Below are positions 45,012 to 52,988 of a DNA stretch of 64,000 nt, piece by piece (position 1 is the stretch's first letter; every line of letters begins with the position of its first letter). The notes below the pieces were generated by a model. That model searched no databases. It was not told the origin of the DNA and saw nothing but the letters and a program-made list of their open reading frames with translations. A program made the translations under genes and the position numbers. This stretch comes from Acidimicrobiaceae bacterium (GTDB lineage Bacteria > Actinomycetota > Acidimicrobiia > Acidimicrobiales > RAAP-2), in contig DAIDKS010000015.1 of assembly GCA_027449885.1 (NCBI GenBank), forward strand, positions 1 through 64,000, in the 5' to 3' direction.

Positions 45012-45556
45012 GTCTCCACCGGCTTCGGCAGCTCCCACCAACATCGCACCCACAGAGAGGTGTACGCGGCGGCGAAGGCAGCGGATTCTGCCAACCCATG
45101 ATGATCAGAGACGCGGGGCAACAGCGTTACCCCACTCGTCACCCCTCAGAGTCGGGCAGAGTCTCGGGACGACTACGTGAGAAAGTCAGCCACAGCGATG
45201 TCTCCTCGTCAGTGTCCTCATTTCGCACGACAGCAATCTCTGCTTCAAACGCCCGCGCCAGGTCGACGCAGCTCCAAGTGTCGGTCACCTGATTGACGGT
45301 GACGAACGCGCCGTCGCCGTCAATCAGGTGTAACCAGCGTTTCCATCCACCTTGTTGCGCGTAAGGGGATCGGGGGGACCGTCAAGACTCGCCCCCCGAA
45401 GGTCGGGGACGGCAAGAACCTGGAGGTCCCCGTCGCCACGCCTGTCTGCCCCGCTGCGGAGATCCGCCAGTGCGAGGGCGTTCTCATCCAGAACGTCCTG
45501 CACGCTCGTCAACTGCGTGACGCACTCAGCGTCCTCGCCGCATGGGAGGTGCACTG
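45012..45556. other. 545-base gap without a confident gene
   Basis: No frame here has both a plausible start and protein-like composition. On the plus strand an open stretch (about 45310-45556), ending RQLRDALSVLAAWEVH at a TGATG overlap with the next gene, looks coding but has no ATG or GTG. On the minus strand, a stretch around 45160-45370 reading WKRWLHLIDGDGAFVTVNQ also looks protein-like but lacks a start. They may be remnants. Confidence 0.5.
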
Positions 45557-48430
45557 ATGGCAACCAAACGTGGCACCCGAGCGAAGGCCGAGAAGGTTCT
45601 CTCTCTTCGTCTCGAACGCGAGACCGCGACGATCGACCCGCTCACCACGCTTGTGGTCGTACGAGAGTCCGACGCGTCGGACCTCGTCCTCTTCGAGAAC
45701 ATGGCCCACAAGACCATCTCGGGTCTCCTTCCCAGGATGCCCGAGCTCGCACCGCTCCTCGAGGATCCGCTGGGACCGATCCTCACTCCGGCCAAGTACG
45801 GGGCGGTCATCGAGAGAAGTCGGCAGTCCAAGTCGATCAAGTTCCTCTTCGCCGACGTGCTCTTCCTCTACCACCTCGGCTCGGCCGCTCACATCGATGA
45901 CGACCAGGATCTCAACTTCTTCACGCAGCAGCTCCTCGGAATGCTCGAGGAACCTTCGATCCATGAGCTCTGCGCCTTCGCGGTCAACCGGGTGGTGCGA
46001 GACGAGCCCAACGGCAACGACCTGGGCAAGGTCTTCTCGTTGCGCAGCATCAAGGTCATCGTCGAGGGCCAGGAGTTCGACTTCACCAAGCCCTACGCGG
46101 GGATGTTGTGGAGTCTGGCCGTGATCCTCGCGGCCCAAGAGAGGAACGGCATCGTCGAGCGCAACCGACTCGGCAAGGTCGCCGCCGCGCGTCGCACGTA
46201 CTGGCCCCACGGTCCGAAGGCCATCCCCCTCGGCTATCGGCTGGAGGGCAAGACTCTCGTCCCGGTCGAAGAGGAGCGGGACCGAGTGCGAAGGGTCCTC
46301 GACCTCCTCGCAGCCCCGGATCTCTCCACCCGGCAGTTCGTGGAGGAACTGGGGATGATGCACGTGACTCGGCCCGGGGTGAAGGAGCGATACGGCGAGC
46401 ACGCGACGCTGGCCGCGGTGCGTCATCCCAAGGACATCCAACAGAGCTTCCTCAACATGATGTCCCTCTACGAGACGGGGGTCTACGAGATGCCCCTGCC
46501 GAATCCGACGAAGGGGGCCAAGGTCTTCGGCGGTCTGGCCGTCCACCGCAGCGACGACTCCGATCCGATGGACTACGGCTTCGTCATCCTTCGCTACGAC
46601 TTTGGTCTGCCCGAGGGTGGATGGGCCCCACCAGAGACCTTCGAGGCCATCAGGGCCAAGCAGCAGGCGAATCGGGCCTTCGTCAACGGGAACCGCCAGC
46701 GTCGGGCCTTCGGGGGGCGTCCGCCCTACGAGGTCGGCGGAGTCGTCTACCAGTTCGAGAGCAGCGGCATGAATCGATATCGACTCTGTCGTCTGGAGGG
46801 GTCCGACCTCCTGGCACCCGACGAGTCTCGAAGCGACGCCCGACAAGACCCGCGGATCACGGGCAAGGAGAGCATCGCCACGCTGGACGCCGAGGAGTTC
46901 CACCGAGTGCTCATCTCGACGATCGTCGAGGCGCTCTCGACGATCGGGTCCGAGGGAGAGTTGCGAGCGAGCGCGCTGAAGGCCGTGGTCGACCCGACGA
47001 CGTCCCTGCGTCTCACCATCGAGTTCCATCAGCGTCGAGCCGATCGCGCACGAGAGGAGGCGCTGCGCACGGACGACGCCGCCACGGCGGCGGCGTTTCG
47101 ACGCGAGGCCGAGACCGAGGAGAGGGCGATCGCGGATCTCCGGGTACACGGCGCCGACGAACCCGTGGCCTCCCAGGTCGTGGATCATGTCAGGGTCGAC
47201 GTCGGCCAGTTCGTGACTCTCCTCGCCAAGGTCGTGAAGTCCGACCTGAAGGTGCCAGGTGCGGTGGCGACCGCCATCCAGCGACTCATTCCCGAGCTGA
47301 AGGTCCACCCGACGAGTGAACGGGGTGTGCTGGGCTGGGTGGTGACGGTCCATCTGCCCACGGAAGGTGGCGGCGTCCTCGCCCTCGGGCCGATTCGCGG
47401 GCGAGTGGAGTGCAACGTGGTCCACCGTGCCACTCGACGTGATGGGTCGGTGGATCCCATCGCCCTGGCCGCCTTCGCTCGCGGCGAGACGCTCGAGGCG
47501 ATCGCCGCCGAGCTCGAGGTCTCGCGGACCACGGCGTGGCAGAGGGTGCGGTCCGGTCTCAGCGAGGGGGGCCTTCCGGAGGCGGCGATGTCACGGCTCG
47601 TCCGTGCACCCGTGCGGGAGCTGCGGATGCTCTTCGGTGCCCTGGCCCTCAAGCACCTCGGCGGCGACGTGGAGGCCGTGCGCGGGGATCCGGGGATGCT
47701 CACCGAGTTGCTGGTGTCGGCGGACGTCGTGCCGGCGGGCGCCGATCCGGCGTGGGCCGCTGCGACCGTCGCGCTGTACTTCAGCGAACTCTCGGTCCGC
47801 GGCTCGTGGGAGGCACGGGATCCCATCGGTCAGACCGCAGTCGACTTCGTCGTGAGCCGAGGGGGGAGCTGCACCGTAGAGGAGTTGCTCGGCCGCATCG
47901 GACCCTTGGCCCTCAACGCGTCGGCGGCCATCTCACGCGTCCTCGGCCGGTTGGGGAAGTACCCCTCGGCGGTGCTCGAGAGCGCGCTGCCCCTCGACAA
48001 GGACCACGATGGTCGGCTGAACCGCGAGGAGACGATCCGACTGGTGACGTGCCCTCACTGCGGCGAGCCCTTGACGATGGTCGTGAGGGCGACGGAGGTG
48101 CCGTCGCACATGCTCTGCGCCCAGTGTCGAAGGAGTCCATCGGCCGAGCACCCCTTCCCACCCGGCTACTTCGAACGCGACGCCTCGGACTCACCAGACG
48201 GTGCCACCGAGGGCGACGTGGTGGTGCCCAAGAAAAAGACTGGTGGACCGCCGGTCGCGCTCGGAGCGCAGCAGGCACAGGCGATCATCGAGGACTATCG
48301 CAGTGGGCGGATCATCGGGGGGCGAGACGGGATCCTCGCCCGACACGGGATCACGAGTGGTCGTCTCTACACGACGCTGCGCGAGCATGACGTGGCCCTA
48401 CGCCAGCCGTTTCGACCGCGGACGAGGTGA
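45557..48430 (+). CDS. enlarged serine-recombinase-like protein (957 residues)
   Basis: The N-terminal half follows the large serine recombinase plan in stretched form. It has VVVRESDAS with Arg36 and candidate nucleophile Ser38, then the NRVVRDE box (Arg145, Arg148, like DRLxRD). The long helix WSLAVILAAQERNGIVERNRLGKVAAARR (185-213) and the recombinase-domain start IPLGYRLEGKTLVPVEEERDRVRRVLDLL follow. After residue 430 come unfamiliar helical parts, a helix-turn-helix (LEAIAAELEVSRTTAWQRV), a CPHC...CAQC zinc ribbon near 835-857 and a C-terminal HTH. The gap from Ser38 to Arg145 is about twice that of classical resolvases. I am sure of the family resemblance but not of activity. Confidence 0.6.
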   Translation: MATKRGTRAKAEKVLSLRLERETATIDPLTTLVVVRESDASDLVLFENMAHKTISGLLPRMPELAPLLEDPLGPILTPAKYGAVIERSRQSKSIKFLFADVLFLYHLGSAAHIDDDQDLNFFTQQLLGMLEEPSIHELCAFAVNRVVRDEPNGNDLGKVFSLRSIKVIVEGQEFDFTKPYAGMLWSLAVILAAQERNGIVERNRLGKVAAARRTYWPHGPKAIPLGYRLEGKTLVPVEEERDRVRRVLDLLAAPDLSTRQFVEELGMMHVTRPGVKERYGEHATLAAVRHPKDIQQSFLNMMSLYETGVYEMPLPNPTKGAKVFGGLAVHRSDDSDPMDYGFVILRYDFGLPEGGWAPPETFEAIRAKQQANRAFVNGNRQRRAFGGRPPYEVGGVVYQFESSGMNRYRLCRLEGSDLLAPDESRSDARQDPRITGKESIATLDAEEFHRVLISTIVEALSTIGSEGELRASALKAVVDPTTSLRLTIEFHQRRADRAREEALRTDDAATAAAFRREAETEERAIADLRVHGADEPVASQVVDHVRVDVGQFVTLLAKVVKSDLKVPGAVATAIQRLIPELKVHPTSERGVLGWVVTVHLPTEGGGVLALGPIRGRVECNVVHRATRRDGSVDPIALAAFARGETLEAIAAELEVSRTTAWQRVRSGLSEGGLPEAAMSRLVRAPVRELRMLFGALALKHLGGDVEAVRGDPGMLTELLVSADVVPAGADPAWAAATVALYFSELSVRGSWEARDPIGQTAVDFVVSRGGSCTVEELLGRIGPLALNASAAISRVLGRLGKYPSAVLESALPLDKDHDGRLNREETIRLVTCPHCGEPLTMVVRATEVPSHMLCAQCRRSPSAEHPFPPGYFERDASDSPDGATEGDVVVPKKKTGGPPVALGAQQAQAIIEDYRSGRIIGGRDGILARHGITSGRLYTTLREHDVALRQPFRPRTR

Positions 48431-48535
48431 TCGTCGCCCAGGGGACTGGCACCGTCAAAGTCTTCACCCGTCGCGGCCGGCCCGCAGGGGCATCCAAGTC
48501 CGCCCCAGAACTCACACAAGCACCGACTCCGATTC

Positions 48536-48562
48536 GGGAATAGTCGGCGACATCTCGCCGTT
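48536..48562 (+). promoter_or_regulatory. SigR-type promoter of the APC permease
   Basis: GGGAAT at 48536-48541, an 18-base spacer and GTT at 48560-48562. Nine bases follow before the permease GTG. Same architecture as the three promoters at 52962, 54348 and 54389. Confidence 0.7.
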
Positions 48563-48571
48563 TCCAAGTCC

Positions 48572-50062
48572 GTGATTGCCGGCGGCACAAGAACGGGCGC
48601 AACGACCGACGTAGACATCGGTTCTCTCTACGAGTCCTCGACCACGCCGAAGCTCGCGCGCGACCAACTCCCATTCGTCAAGACGGTGGCACTGTCAGTG
48701 GGCATCCAGGGACCGGTCGCGGGCGTGATTGTCGGTCCAGCCATCCTGGCCAGCCTGGTAGGAGGTTCGGGGGCGCTCGCCTACCTACTCGGCCTGGTGG
48801 CGATGGCCTTCGTCGCCTACGCGTTCATCGTCTTCGCCCGCTCCTTCAACTCCGCGGGCTCGATCTACGCCTTCAACTCCGCAGCCCTCGGCCCGACCTA
48901 CGGGTTCGTCTCTGCGTGGATCCTGCTGCTCGTGTACCTCTCCTTCGCCGCCGCGGTATACGCGAGCACCGCTGACATCGCCCAGACGCTCTTCTCGAGC
49001 TGGGGGATCCACTTGGGGTGGGTGTGGTTCGCCCTCGGCGGGTTCGCTCTCACCATGCTGTTCGCCCATCGCTCGATTCGACTCACAACTGGCGTGATCT
49101 TCGCGGTGGAGGGCATTGCGGTGATGCTCCTCGGCGTGGTTGGCGTCGCAGTCATCGCGCACCGCGGAGTCACCCACTCGTTCTCTCCGACGCCCTTCAC
49201 CATTCACGGGATAGGTTTCGGAGCCCTCGCACTCGGAGTCGTCAACGCCTTCGGAGCGTTCAGCGGCTTCGAAGGGGCCGCGACGCTGGGCGAGGAGTCA
49301 AGCGACGCCACCCGCACGATCCCCCGGGCGATCGGCTGGTCGCTCGCCGGCTCCGCGCTGGTCTACATCGTCTTCACGTGGATCGCTGACAACGCCTACG
49401 CCTCGCCACACGCCCTAGCGAGCGATCCCGCTCCATTCGTGCACTTGGCCGACCTCTACGTCGGCTCCGCCATGGGGTCCGTGGTTAACGCCGCTGGAGT
49501 GGTGAGCGCCTTCGGGGCGCAGCTGGCGTGCGTCGTCGCGGCCAACCGGCTGATCTACGCACTCGGTCGAGACGTGGCGCCGGAGGGCGGTGCGATGAGG
49601 GGCTTCCTGACCCGGATTCACCCGAAGTTCCGCTCGCCCACCGGGGCACTGGCCGTGACCGCGGTAGTGACCCTGGTGGCGCTCCTGGCGTTCTCGGGTG
49701 AGCCAAGCGCAGTGAGGGCGCTCACACTGATCGTCGAGCTCGGGGCGTACCTCATCATCGTGGCCTACCTCCTCACGGTCGTCGCGGCCGGCGTCTGGGT
49801 CGCCCGGCGCGATCGGCGCCCCGCGCCTCTGCTAGCGCTGGTCCTGGGCACCGCAGTGCTCGGCGTCGTTCTCTACGACACCCTGCACCCGTTCCCACCC
49901 GCTCCCTTCAACTGGATCGTCACATCAGCCGGCGCGGCGGTGGCACTCGGGGTCGCTGTCGCGTTGATGCCGAGAGTGCGCCGCCGCCTCGACGCCTCGC
50001 CGCTGCTGTCGGCGGCCCGGCGCACACCTCGACGGTCCGCGCTGGGCGCTCAGCGCGGCTGA
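48572..50062 (+). CDS. APC-family amino acid permease
   Basis: The 496-residue protein has about twelve membrane helices (TVALSVGIQGPVAGVIVGPAILASLVG at the start). The consensus transport motif lies in helix 6 (NAFGAFSGFEGAATLGEESSDATRTIPRAI). Related permeases import or exchange amino acids; the substrate is not visible. The start GTG lies 9 bases after a SigR-type -10 element, so a leaderless transcript is likely. A cysteine or polyamine substrate would fit a thiol-stress regulon but is speculation. It ends convergent with the CDP-alcohol phosphatidyltransferase, overlapping by 13 bases. Confidence 0.86.
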   Translation: MIAGGTRTGATTDVDIGSLYESSTTPKLARDQLPFVKTVALSVGIQGPVAGVIVGPAILASLVGGSGALAYLLGLVAMAFVAYAFIVFARSFNSAGSIYAFNSAALGPTYGFVSAWILLLVYLSFAAAVYASTADIAQTLFSSWGIHLGWVWFALGGFALTMLFAHRSIRLTTGVIFAVEGIAVMLLGVVGVAVIAHRGVTHSFSPTPFTIHGIGFGALALGVVNAFGAFSGFEGAATLGEESSDATRTIPRAIGWSLAGSALVYIVFTWIADNAYASPHALASDPAPFVHLADLYVGSAMGSVVNAAGVVSAFGAQLACVVAANRLIYALGRDVAPEGGAMRGFLTRIHPKFRSPTGALAVTAVVTLVALLAFSGEPSAVRALTLIVELGAYLIIVAYLLTVVAAGVWVARRDRRPAPLLALVLGTAVLGVVLYDTLHPFPPAPFNWIVTSAGAAVALGVAVALMPRVRRRLDASPLLSAARRTPRRSALGAQRG

Positions 50063-50685
50063 GCCAAGGAGCCGTCAGGCCGCACCCCGGGCGACCGCAG
50101 CACGCGCACCACGCGGACGACTCTCTGCAGAGCGGTGACGCCGACCAGGGCGGCGAATGCCCACTCGATCGCCGGCGCCTCGCTGGGCCAGGCGAGCAGG
50201 ACCGAGTAGGCAACCACCGTCTCCGCGCCTTCGGCCAGTCCACCGAGCAGGCGCAGCGAGCGCTCGTCACGCGCCACCCGCCTTCGGTCGAGAATCGCCG
50301 ATCCGCCGAGCAGCGCCGTCCCGGAGAGGTAGTAGGTCACGAGCAGGGCAGCCGTCGCGAGCCGGGCGCCCGGCTCGACGACGGCCACGGCGAGGGGCAG
50401 ACCCGAGTAGATCGAGAAGTCCGCGATCAGGTCGAGGAAGCCGCCTAGCTCGGTGGCGCCTCGACGTCGTGCGAGCGCCCCGTCGAGGCCGTCGAGGACG
50501 CGGTTGGCCCACCAGGCGCCCAAGGCCCAGAGCCACTGGTGCGCGAGGACCGCGCCGATCGCCCCAATCCCGGCGAGCCAGCCGGCCACGGTCAGCGAGC
50601 TGGCGCGCCAGCCTCGGTGCGCCAGGGCGGCCCCGACCCGGTCGAGTGACGGTGCGAGGGCCCGACGCAGCGCTGGGTCGAACAT
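50050..50685 (-). CDS. CDP-alcohol phosphatidyltransferase family protein
   Basis: The 211-residue membrane enzyme carries the family catalytic motif DGALARRRGATELGGFLDLIADF, with the four essential Asp residues in DGx2AR-x8-G-x3-D-x3-D pattern. About six helices surround it. Members transfer a phosphatidyl group from CDP-diacylglycerol to an alcohol such as glycerol phosphate, inositol or serine; the acceptor is unknown. The ATG overlaps the stop of the radical SAM gene (TGATG), so the two are made together. Confidence 0.87.
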   Translation of the reverse strand: MFDPALRRALAPSLDRVGAALAHRGWRASSLTVAGWLAGIGAIGAVLAHQWLWALGAWWANRVLDGLDGALARRRGATELGGFLDLIADFSIYSGLPLAVAVVEPGARLATAALLVTYYLSGTALLGGSAILDRRRVARDERSLRLLGGLAEGAETVVAYSVLLAWPSEAPAIEWAFAALVGVTALQRVVRVVRVLRSPGVRPDGSLAQPR

Positions 50686-52088
50686 CAGGTGGCCGGCGCG
50701 GCGCGCCGGCGTGGCAGGGGCAGCAGTTCTGCCAGCGCGGCGTTCTCGGCGGGGTCGAGGACACCGTGCTGGACGCAGGCCGGAACGCACCGCCCGTCCT
50801 CAGGGTGAGCCATCAGGTACGAGCAGGCGGACAGGCGCTCTTGGACCGCGCGGACGTCCGGGTCCGGCGACACCTGGCCGGACTCGAGCAGAGCCCACGC
50901 CGGAGCCACCTCGGACGCGTCCATGAAGCGGTGCATCACGAAGGTGGTCAGACGCGGGCGCTCGGCGAGGACCCGGCGCCACCCCCCGGCGCGGCGCACG
51001 GTACGTCGGGCCCAGGCGAGGGCGGTTCCGACGAGACGCGGGTGAGCCAATGCCACTCGCGTCAGGCGCAGCGCGACCAGCGGCTCGGGGGCCGAGAAGT
51101 GGAAGCCGCCGAGGTAAGTGAAGAGAGTGTCGCGCACCGCCAGGTCCCTCGGGTCGTCCTCGTCGAGCAGGCTGACCCATCGGTCCCCGGTGTAGAAGCC
51201 CCAGGCCGTTCGGTTGCAGCGAAGGTCGCCGACCTGCAGCACGCGGTAGGGCAGTCTCGCCCCGGCGCCCTGCTCGATGCGCTCCCATATCCGGTCGGGA
51301 TCTAGGGCCGAGTAGTCCGATCGCCAGCGCCGCTCGTCTCCGACGAAGGCCGCGGGCTGGAAGGAGAACATCCCGTAGCCGAGACCCCGAGCCCCCGCCA
51401 GCAACTCGGGGATCTGGTCGACGTTCTCGGGGGTGACCGTGACGTTGTGAGCGAGGAAGGTGCGCACGCCACGCTCCGTGCGCAGTCGCGCGAACATGGC
51501 GGCCACTCGGGCGCGCTCGGCGGTCAGGTCAACCTCGCGCGCAACGCGGCGCAACCCGCGCCGTCCACGCATCGTCGTGTCGATGTGCACCGCGAAGGAG
51601 ACGCGCCTCAGGCGGCGCCGTCCATCGGGCCCGGTCACGAGGCGATCGAGGTAGTCGAAGTCGACGTCCCCGTGGGAGAAGCTCATCGGCTCGCGGCCGT
51701 GCCGGCGCATCGCCGCGAGTGTCGCGGCGTGGTCATCGGGGTCGAGCAGCGTCACCTCGCCCCCGATGAGCTGGGCGTGCGCGTGCGGCGCTCGCCGGGC
51801 GAGGTAGGCCATCTGGGCCTCGACCTCGGCGACCGTATGGGCTCCGTCGACGCGCACCCGATTGGCGTCGGCCGAGTGGTAGCAAGGGGTGCACGTGAAG
51901 TTGCAGCGCGGGAACACCCCGTGGGTCCCCTCACACTCCACGCCGAACTGCCCGAGGGTCTGGGCCGGCGTGCGCACGTGCTCGGGCAGCTCCTGCCAGC
52001 GACGTTCCAGCGCGCGCCGCGCGGCCGGGCTCACGGGACGCGTCGCCTCCACGAGCCAGGCGAGGAGACCGGCAACCTTGCGGCTCAC
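50685..52088 (-). CDS. radical SAM protein with C-terminal Cys cluster
   Basis: The 467-residue protein has the radical SAM CxxxCxxC at Cys62, Cys66 and Cys69 (CNFTCTPCY), then LIGGEVTLLDPDD and a partial TIM barrel (FAVHIDTTMRGRRG, FLAHNVTVTPENVDQIPELLAGA). Near the C-terminus a second group, CSYLMAHPEDGRCVPAC, may bind an auxiliary cluster. I do not know its substrate. It lies between an anti-sigma gene (4-base gap, AGGAG ribosome site) and the phosphatidyltransferase, so a lipid, quinone or peptide modification tied to the stress response is possible. Confidence 0.84.
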   Translation of the reverse strand: MSRKVAGLLAWLVEATRPVSPAARRALERRWQELPEHVRTPAQTLGQFGVECEGTHGVFPRCNFTCTPCYHSADANRVRVDGAHTVAEVEAQMAYLARRAPHAHAQLIGGEVTLLDPDDHAATLAAMRRHGREPMSFSHGDVDFDYLDRLVTGPDGRRRLRRVSFAVHIDTTMRGRRGLRRVAREVDLTAERARVAAMFARLRTERGVRTFLAHNVTVTPENVDQIPELLAGARGLGYGMFSFQPAAFVGDERRWRSDYSALDPDRIWERIEQGAGARLPYRVLQVGDLRCNRTAWGFYTGDRWVSLLDEDDPRDLAVRDTLFTYLGGFHFSAPEPLVALRLTRVALAHPRLVGTALAWARRTVRRAGGWRRVLAERPRLTTFVMHRFMDASEVAPAWALLESGQVSPDPDVRAVQERLSACSYLMAHPEDGRCVPACVQHGVLDPAENAALAELLPLPRRRAAPAT

Positions 52089-52092
52089 CGTG

Positions 52093-52386
52093 CTACTCCT
52101 GGTCGGTGTCGGCCAGGTGCGCGGCGAAGGCGCGGAGTCGATCGACAGCCTCCGCGTCGCCGATGACGATGGGCTCATGGTCGGGCGCGTCGTGCAGCAC
52201 GTCGACGATGCGCCGGTACGTGTCGAACTCCATCCCGCAGCGAACACAGGTCTTCAGGTGCTGGCGTACCTGCTCGGCCGTCGCCTCGTCGATCTCTCCG
52301 TCGAGATAGTGCTGAAGCCAGCGGCCCATCTCGTGGCAGGTGCGCATCTCGCTCACCATCTCCCGCATCTCATGCAGCCTCTTCAT
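52093..52386 (-). CDS. RsrA-type zinc-binding anti-sigma factor (ZAS)
   Basis: The 97-residue protein has Cys17, His43, Cys47 and Cys50, that is C-x25-H-x3-C-x2-C. This is the same spacing as the redox-sensing zinc site of Streptomyces RsrA. Oxidation of those thiols releases the sigma factor in that system. The ATG overlaps the sigma gene stop (ATGA), as expected for a sigma/anti-sigma pair. The last 45 residues are acidic and likely flexible. Confidence 0.9.
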   Translation of the reverse strand: MKRLHEMREMVSEMRTCHEMGRWLQHYLDGEIDEATAEQVRQHLKTCVRCGMEFDTYRRIVDVLHDAPDHEPIVIGDAEAVDRLRAFAAHLADTDQE

Positions 52387-52952
52387 CGCCTCACGCCTTT
52401 CGTCGGGGCCAGTCCGGCCCGAATGAGTTCCTCGCGCACGCTGCGCCGGGCCCGATGCAAACGGCTCATGACCGTGCCGACCGGCACGCCGAGCGCCGCC
52501 GCGGCCTCGACGTAGCTCAATCCGTCGACATCGACGAGCTGCATAACGCGCCGGCGCGCCTCGGGCAGGTCCGTCATCGCCACGCGCACCGCCGCGCCGA
52601 AGGCATTCGACTCGGCGAGCTCCGCCGGGTCGCTCGTCTGAGCCTCGGGAACCGACTCGGCGTCCTCAGCACGCGGTAGCTGCTCGGGGCGACGCCGCCG
52701 GTACCGGTTGGCGTTGGTGTTGCGCGCGATGGTGAAGAGCCACGCGCGCGGGTGCGCGCCGTCGAACGAGGACATCGCCCGGTAGGCCCGTAGCAGGGTC
52801 TCCTGAACGAGGTCTTCGGCCTCGTGAGGGTCGGCGGTGAGCGAGCGGGCGACCCGCAGCAGCGCCGGGATCTCGGGCACGACGTAGCGCGTGAAGCGGT
52901 CCTCGCTGCGCGCAGGCGCGCGGTCAGACCCGGGGCGGCCCTCGGCGTTCAT
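52383..52952 (-). CDS. ECF sigma factor, SigR/SigH type
   Basis: The 189-residue ECF sigma has region 2 (LLRVARSLTADPHEAEDLVQETLLRAYRAMSSFDGAHPRAWLFTIARN) and region 4 (RRRVMQLVDVDGLSYVEAAAALGVPVGTVMSRLHRARRSV). It is paired with an RsrA-like anti-sigma. Its own ATG lies 9 bases after a GGGAAT-N18-GTT promoter, the SigR consensus, so it is probably self-activating and leaderless. An upstream reading flavoprotein gene also leads into it, giving two transcripts. An N-terminal extension in the longer frame is not needed. Confidence 0.91.
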   Translation of the reverse strand: MNAEGRPGSDRAPARSEDRFTRYVVPEIPALLRVARSLTADPHEAEDLVQETLLRAYRAMSSFDGAHPRAWLFTIARNTNANRYRRRRPEQLPRAEDAESVPEAQTSDPAELAESNAFGAAVRVAMTDLPEARRRVMQLVDVDGLSYVEAAAALGVPVGTVMSRLHRARRSVREELIRAGLAPTKGVRR

Positions 52953-52961
52953 CACGTCTGT

Positions 52962-52988
52962 AACCCTGCCACGCACGCGGCTATTCCC
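52962..52988 (-). promoter_or_regulatory. SigR-type autoregulatory promoter of the ECF sigma gene
   Basis: On the minus strand GGGAAT (52988-52983), 18 bases, GTT (52964-52962). The ATG of the sigma gene is 9 bases further. The -35 overlaps the stop codon of the disulfide reductase gene. Confidence 0.72.

Noticed and set aside
48431-48535. attR of the integrative element
   Set aside because: I looked for a copy of the tRNA-Glu 3' end between the recombinase-like gene and the first SigR-type promoter and found no match longer than a few bases.
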